Assembly: GCF_000429465.1 (NCBI RefSeq)
Contig: NZ_AUBX01000009.1
Location: 682,001-746,000 of the forward strand
DNA: 64,000 bases
Reading direction: 5' to 3'
Origin: Algoriphagus vanfongensis DSM 17529
GTDB taxonomy: Bacteria; Bacteroidota; Bacteroidia; Cytophagales; Cyclobacteriaceae
Made by a program: the position numbers and the translations under genes. Of this stretch, positions 59,666 through 64,000 are shown piece by piece; the stretch's first letter is position 1; every line of letters starts with the position of its first letter. The notes under the pieces were generated by a model. The model had not been told where the DNA came from. It did no database searches and saw nothing but the letters and a program-made list of their open reading frames with translations.

Positions 59666-60940
59666 TTAACTTAATTTAAACCTGATTGGCAATCTCATCC
59701 GAGTTCTTACAGCCTGTTCTCGCTGCTTGCCCGGCTTCCAATTTGGTGCGTTCTGAATTACTTTTACAGCCTCTTCATCACATCCGCCACCGATTCCTCT
59801 CAGGATCTCCACATCTTGGATCGATCCGTCGGTATTGATCACAAAGACTGCTATTACAGTACCTTCAATTCCCATTTGTCTAGCTTGGGATGGGTATTTC
59901 AGATTAGACGACAAGTAACTATTCCATCCGTCCATTCCTCCCGCAGGCTCAGGCTGATCTTCCACCACGTCAAAAATAAGATCTTCTGAAATCTCCACCA
60001 GTCTTCCGTTGGTAACTCCTTTGAGGCCTGTAGTTCCATCTTCGTTGATCACCTCTACCAGTTCATTAGGTTTCAGTGGTTCATCTTCCAAGTTTTGCTC
60101 GCAGGCAAAAACCATGACCATAAGCGACAGTAAGGGTAGGATCAGCAAAAATCGTCCTTTTTGAATCCCACTCGATTGAGTTCTATTCATCATCATTATT
60201 CGTTTTTTGGTTTGAAATTGGTTAAAGCTATTCATCAATTGCCAGCCTTGATCTTGGGTGATCAGACGCAGCAAAAGTCTGGAATAATCAAACTGAGAAT
60301 ACGATTGGGTCACTCCTTGATCCGCCTGATATTCGTGAACTTCACGAAGTGACTTTTCATAGAGATAGGCAAGTGGATGAAACCAAAAAACTGCCTTGAC
60401 CAATTGGATCAAAATCAAATCCCAGGTATGTCTTTTACTCACGTGAATCGACTCATGAATCAAAATCTGCTGCTGATCAGCATCTTCCGGATCATACTTG
60501 GGGAGCAGGATATAATTGAAAAATGAAGCAGGCTCAAAACTCTGATGTACAGCGACCTTCATCCCCCTATAGTCAAATTTATCTACCAGTTGCAGTTGAA
60601 AAATTGGTTTGGCGAGTCCTAAGGAAAATTTGACCAAACCCCAAGTCAACCCTATCAAATACACAGCTAGAAGGGCTTCTTGCCAACCAAAGGCTTGCTT
60701 CACCTCTTCCACTTCCTGTCCAACTTGGATCGTAGGGAGTGTAAACTCCGCCAGTGTGGACTGCGTCGTGCTCATCTGAAATGAGAGGAAAGGCAACACC
60801 AAAACCAAACCTAGAAGTAAGAGTAACACTCTTCTATTCCAGTCGAAAAAAGTCAATTTGTCCAGAACGACCTTATAAAAAACCCATCCCAAAGCCAAAA
60901 TCAAACTTCCTTCCAGTAGAAAATTGACCAATAGTTTCAT
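59666..60940 (-). CDS. BlaR1-type M56 peptidase fused to a TonB C-terminal domain
   Basis: The 424-residue membrane protein has helices at about 5-27, 36-53 and 88-110, then a cytosolic zinc-peptidase part with HESIH (His162, Glu163, His166) and HEYQAD (202-207) followed by another helix (264-280). The C-terminal periplasmic domain (335-424) is TonB_C, replacing the penicillin-binding sensor of classical BlaR1. It overlaps the BlaI-type gene by 4 bp. Such fusions are common in Bacteroidota; the signal is unknown, and beta-lactam sensing is not indicated. The TonB part could contact an outer-membrane receptor and trigger proteolysis of the repressor (inference). Confidence 0.9.
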   Translation of the reverse strand: MKLLVNFLLEGSLILALGWVFYKVVLDKLTFFDWNRRVLLLLLGLVLVLPFLSFQMSTTQSTLAEFTLPTIQVGQEVEEVKQAFGWQEALLAVYLIGLTWGLVKFSLGLAKPIFQLQLVDKFDYRGMKVAVHQSFEPASFFNYILLPKYDPEDADQQQILIHESIHVSKRHTWDLILIQLVKAVFWFHPLAYLYEKSLREVHEYQADQGVTQSYSQFDYSRLLLRLITQDQGWQLMNSFNQFQTKKRIMMMNRTQSSGIQKGRFLLILPLLSLMVMVFACEQNLEDEPLKPNELVEVINEDGTTGLKGVTNGRLVEISEDLIFDVVEDQPEPAGGMDGWNSYLSSNLKYPSQARQMGIEGTVIAVFVINTDGSIQDVEILRGIGGGCDEEAVKVIQNAPNWKPGKQREQAVRTRMRLPIRFKLS

Positions 60941-61311
60941 TCTTTGCTTTTGTTTTCGAAGTCATCAATCAGCTTTTGCAAGCCTTCCACCTCTCCTTTT
61001 GAGATCTTCTTCTCCTTGACCATGAAAGAGAGAAAATTCCCCACCGAACCTTCAAAAAAATGCTTCACCATATGGTTGATGCTTTTTTTAGAGTAATCTT
61101 CCTGAGACACTACCGGAGTGTACATATGTACCGTCCCATATACCTTGTGAGTCAAGTATCCTTTTTTTTCCAGCAATCGAATCGTCGATGCCAAGGTGGT
61201 ATAGGGAGGTTTGGGATCTGGAAATTCATCCAATATATCCCTTACTAATGCTTGTTCTTTTTTCCAAAACAAACGCATGATGCGCTCTTCCTGCTCTGAT
61301 AATTCTTTCAT
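60937..61311 (-). CDS. BlaI/MecI family transcriptional repressor
   Basis: The 124-residue repressor has an N-terminal winged HTH (about 3-75; LSEQEERIMRLFWKKEQALV, LDEFPDPKPPYTTLASTIRL, LEKKGYLTHKVYG) and a C-terminal dimerisation helix pair (about 80-124). The family represses its own operon and target genes until cleaved by its BlaR1 partner. The next gene, overlapping by 4 bp, encodes that partner. A near-palindrome (61356-61367) 45 bp upstream is a candidate operator. No beta-lactamase gene is present in the window. Confidence 0.95.
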   Translation of the reverse strand: MKELSEQEERIMRLFWKKEQALVRDILDEFPDPKPPYTTLASTIRLLEKKGYLTHKVYGTVHMYTPVVSQEDYSKKSINHMVKHFFEGSVGNFLSFMVKEKKISKGEVEGLQKLIDDFENKSKE

Positions 61312-61355
61312 AAACCTAATGTAAAATGAATTTTTTAAACTTCCTATTATTTTTT

Positions 61356-61367
61356 AGTAGATATACT
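61356..61367. promoter_or_regulatory. Candidate BlaI-type operator
   Basis: AGTAGATATACT is a 12-bp palindrome with one mismatched pair, flanked by T-rich and A-rich arms. It lies 45-56 bp upstream of the repressor ATG. BlaI/MecI proteins bind TACA/TGTA-type dyads, so the match is approximate. Confidence 0.3.
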
Positions 61368-61398
61368 TAAAATTCGTTTTTATTGAATTTCAATTCCT

Positions 61399-62253
61399 TT
61401 ATTGATTTTCGGTTTCGGGATCTTCTACTTCTATTCGTACTGTTTCGGAAATGATGGGAGTGACCATAAAATAGCCCAAAACTTCTCCTCCTCCCTGCTG
61501 GACCTTGATATTGCTATCTGGGTTTTGCGGAGGAGGACTGAATAAGCCTCCATCATTGTAGAGCAATCCGACCATCTGGGTGAAATAGTTGTAAATTTCC
61601 TTATTCATCCTAAAGAGCTCCATCCTCACCACATCCTCTGCTTCAAAAGCGTATCCCAACTCAAGTCCATCCTCAAAAAAAGAAAAGCCAAACGTATCAT
61701 CAAAAAGCAGATAGTCATCCCTATCATTTTTCAGTGAATCATTTTCGATGATGCGAATTCTATAATAATTATCCTCCTCAAAAGGTATCTTTCCGTAGGC
61801 TTTGATATAATATCCTTCGTCATAGAGAAAGCGCTCTTCTTGATATTGATACGTCAAACTATCCAAAATAGGAGGTGCAAGCATTTTGCCTGATGCCACA
61901 TAGTAGTTGTTTTGCCAGGCGACATGAAGCTCATAATCCTTCCCTATCTCAGCCAAAATGTTAGGGTTGAGATTTTTATACGATTGGCTCTTTTCATCAA
62001 AGGTAAAAGGTATTATGACATATCGATCTGGGGTCATCACCAGCACATCTGCATCTTTGATGATGACTCGATCCGTGGTATCGTAGTAGTTTTTGGCAAG
62101 CGAGATTTTGACCTCATTGTAGTAGTTCTTATCCGACCAGATTCCTTCTATGACGGGAATCTGCTGATCTATCGTATCCAAGGGTAGGTACACCTCCTCT
62201 TGACAGGATGCGAAAAGAATCAGCCCAAATAGGTAAAGTATTCGTTTCATCAA
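61399..62253 (-). CDS. DUF4249 domain lipoprotein
   Basis: The 284-residue protein has a lipoprotein signal (FGLILFASC, Cys17) and the DUF4249 pattern: EEVYLPLDTIDQQIPVIEGI, ADVLVMTPDRYVIIPF, YELHVAWQNNYYVASGKMLA and a C-terminal part with EVLGYFMVTPIISETVRI. DUF4249 lipoproteins sit in the outer membrane and are encoded next to TonB-dependent receptors; the function is unknown but probably helps the receptor. It overlaps the receptor gene by 4 bp. Confidence 0.92.
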   Translation of the reverse strand: MMKRILYLFGLILFASCQEEVYLPLDTIDQQIPVIEGIWSDKNYYNEVKISLAKNYYDTTDRVIIKDADVLVMTPDRYVIIPFTFDEKSQSYKNLNPNILAEIGKDYELHVAWQNNYYVASGKMLAPPILDSLTYQYQEERFLYDEGYYIKAYGKIPFEEDNYYRIRIIENDSLKNDRDDYLLFDDTFGFSFFEDGLELGYAFEAEDVVRMELFRMNKEIYNYFTQMVGLLYNDGGLFSPPPQNPDSNIKVQQGGGEVLGYFMVTPIISETVRIEVEDPETENQ

Positions 62254-64000
62254 AACTCAAAATTATAGGTAATGGAAGGAAGAAAGGTAAACAAGTAAGT
62301 CATGACAACTCCCGGTCTGGCACTTTCTATTGGGCCATCATTGGCTCCAAATCTGAAATCATCATTATAGATTTCCCGAAACTCATATGCAAATGGATTC
62401 TTTCTGCCATAAAGATTATAGACGCTGAAATTCCAACTTCCTCTCCAGCGTTTTCCTTTATTCGGGTTTTTCCATGTCACTGAGGCATCCATGCGATGAT
62501 AAGCCGGATAGCGGTCTTCATTTCTATACTTCGAATAGAGCGGCAGTTCCTGGTTGTCCACCGGGTAGGTACCTATAGGAAACGAAACAGCTTGGCCAGT
62601 AGAATAAACAAAGGTCAAGCCCGCAGACCAACTAGGCGAAAACTCATGATTAAGCACCAAAGTCACATCATGAGGCCTGTCATAGCGTGGATTGTATTTT
62701 TCACCTTCACTGATTCCCTCAATTTGTCTCCATGTTCGAGACCATGTATAGGCCAACCAACCAGTCGTATTACCGACATTTTTTCGAAGCATCATTTCCA
62801 GACCATATGCCCATCCCTTACCACTCAGAATTTCTGTCTCTATCTGGTCAGAAAACAAGACCTGAGCTCCGTTTCTCAAATCGATGATATTTCTCAAATC
62901 TTTGTAATACCCTTCCAGAGAAAGCTCCCATTGGTTATCTGCCAAATTTTTGAACACTCCCAATGAAAACTGATCCGAGCGAATAGGAGGCACATACGTT
63001 CCAGCCAAGATCCATCTATCTATCGGTAAGCCTGCCGAGCTATTGCTGGCAATCTGCACGTATTGAAAATTACGGTTGTAGGCAGCTTTCAACGAGAGAC
63101 TTTCGTCGAGCAAATATCGAAAAGACACTCTAGGCTCCAATCCATGATAAAATTGGATGCTTTGAAATGAGTCATATTGGATAGAATCAGTAACTGAGAC
63201 ATCGGGATCCGGTACTCCTCCTTCATAGATGTAATCTTGCCCTTTTCCGATTTGATTGTAAAATCCCCACCTTAAGCCAGCTTCACCACTGAGACGTGGG
63301 GAAAACTCATAAGTCAAGCCAGCAAACACATTGTTCAAAAGTCCATTTTTGGCACTAGTCCTGATAGCTTCCAAGTCACTATCCTCCAAAGGAGTGAAAT
63401 CAATCGGGAAAAACTGATACAGCTGAGAATGAAAACCCCAATAACTTTGAAGCTTAGGATTTTTTGCAAGCGTCCATTGAGCTTTTACACCCGATTCTGT
63501 CAGTTTGTTTTTCCATTCAAATCCATTCTCAGGATCGTTCAATTCGATTTTGTATTGATAATTAGAATAGTAGGCATCGAGGTCAAAAAACACATTTTCT
63601 GAAATGTTGCGTGACCAATGAGCCGCTGTGACCCAGTTGCTCCAGCCCAAACCAAACTCCGCATCTACGCCCAAGAAATCTCTTCCTTGGTAACTGGAGA
63701 CCGTAAGCTTGTCACGGTCAGATAGACGAAAAGCCAATTTGCCACTGACGTCATGAAAATTCAGTTTGTTTTCCCGGATATCTTCGTCGTTGGATAATTT
63801 GAGAAAAACATCTGCATACGTCCTCCTTGCAGAAATCACAAAAGTCGAGCGGTCCGAAAATAAAGGACCATCCAGCGTAAACCGGGATGAGATCGTTCCT
63901 ATTCCTCCTTCTCCATGAATCTGATTTGAATTGCCTTCCTTCAGTCCCACATCGATCAGAGACGAGACTCTCCCACCAAAACTTGCCGGCATATTTCCTT
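62250..64000 (-). CDS. TonB-dependent receptor, N-terminal part beyond the window
   Basis: The frame is open to the right edge, so at least 583 residues are present and the start lies outside. The visible part begins in the plug (PASFGGRVSSLIDVGLKEGN) and continues as a 22-strand barrel (FTLDGPLFSDRSTFVISARR, HDVTLVLNHEFSPSWSAGLT) to the aromatic C-terminus TFLPSITYNFEF. It imports an unknown ligand with TonB energy. It is coupled to the DUF4249 gene (4-bp overlap). The proximity of the BlaR1-TonB system is suggestive but unproven. Confidence 0.9.
   Translation of the reverse strand, partial: GNMPASFGGRVSSLIDVGLKEGNSNQIHGEGGIGTISSRFTLDGPLFSDRSTFVISARRTYADVFLKLSNDEDIRENKLNFHDVSGKLAFRLSDRDKLTVSSYQGRDFLGVDAEFGLGWSNWVTAAHWSRNISENVFFDLDAYYSNYQYKIELNDPENGFEWKNKLTESGVKAQWTLAKNPKLQSYWGFHSQLYQFFPIDFTPLEDSDLEAIRTSAKNGLLNNVFAGLTYEFSPRLSGEAGLRWGFYNQIGKGQDYIYEGGVPDPDVSVTDSIQYDSFQSIQFYHGLEPRVSFRYLLDESLSLKAAYNRNFQYVQIASNSSAGLPIDRWILAGTYVPPIRSDQFSLGVFKNLADNQWELSLEGYYKDLRNIIDLRNGAQVLFSDQIETEILSGKGWAYGLEMMLRKNVGNTTGWLAYTWSRTWRQIEGISEGEKYNPRYDRPHDVTLVLNHEFSPSWSAGLTFVYSTGQAVSFPIGTYPVDNQELPLYSKYRNEDRYPAYHRMDASVTWKNPNKGKRWRGSWNFSVYNLYGRKNPFAYEFREIYNDDFRFGANDGPIESARPGVVMTYLFTFLPSITYNFEF

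Noticed and set aside
59666..61311. BlaI/BlaR1 pair read as beta-lactam resistance
   Set aside because: The penicillin-binding sensor is replaced by a TonB domain and there is no beta-lactamase or PBP2a gene in the window.

Overview
The window reads as a chromosomal segment of a member of the Bacteroidota, most likely a cytophagalean of the Cyclobacteriaceae/Algoriphagus type (lineage is inference from gene content and protein style, not from an rRNA gene). Supporting signs are several perfect copies of the phylum's -7 promoter element TAnnTTTG, few Shine-Dalgarno sequences, TonB-dependent receptors paired with lipoproteins, a DUF4249 lipoprotein, an ECF sigma / anti-sigma-like pair, fused BlaR1-TonB proteins, and the ligase-associated DEXH helicase. 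Coding density is high. I see no rRNA, tRNA, CRISPR array, insertion sequence, integrase or prophage, so this is core chromosome rather than an island.

Layout. 1-5.2 kb (minus): a truncated outer-membrane beta-barrel, a 995-residue TPR protein and holA. 5.3-9.3 kb (plus): a small TPR protein, folA-cinA, and an E2 acyltransferase ending in a strong terminator. 9.4-17.3 kb (minus): icmF, an OsmC protein, a small protein, a lipoprotein sensor and a hybrid histidine kinase, closely spaced. 17.5-24.1 kb (plus): a CoA-transferase divergent from icmF, a sugar porter with a PfkB kinase, and a TonB receptor with its lipoprotein. 24.2-32.6 kb: a lipoprotein, the DEXH helicase, TrkH/TrkA potassium uptake, and an alpha/beta hydrolase with RmuC. 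32.6-35.9 kb: a non-canonical NRAMP transporter, the sigma / anti-sigma / Spy-like operon, and MscL. 36-41.3 kb: an S9 oligopeptidase, mgsA-pfkA, and prfB with its programmed +1 frameshift. 41.3-50 kb: a hairpin-rich spacer, MFS and MATE transporters, a Xaa-Pro peptidase, a NUDIX hydrolase, an Lrp regulator and unknown membrane/TPR proteins. 49-54.3 kb: a sterol-desaturase-like enzyme, a TSUP permease and a Crp/Fnr regulator with matching operators, divergent from feoA-feoB and a 38-residue Cys-bearing membrane peptide. 54.4-64 kb: a flippase, a candidate structured RNA, UspA, a zinc peptidase, a DUF1080 protein, a BlaI/BlaR1-TonB/TonB cluster, and a DUF4249/TonB-receptor pair cut by the window end.

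How parts work together. Potassium uptake (TrkAH), mechanosensitive release (MscL) and iron/metal import (Feo, NRAMP-like) form an ion-homeostasis theme. mgsA and pfkA overlap by one base and encode opposite fates for triose phosphate carbon. The Crp/Fnr regulator, its two predicted operators and the TSUP/desaturase genes look like a small self-contained regulon. I did not find a clearly new defence or mobile system. The observations most worth following are the Crp/Fnr regulon, the minus-strand structured RNA at about 55.85-56.02 kb, the NRAMP protein lacking the family's metal-binding motifs, the BlaR1-TonB cluster with a second secreted TonB domain, and the lipoprotein/hybrid-kinase pair.
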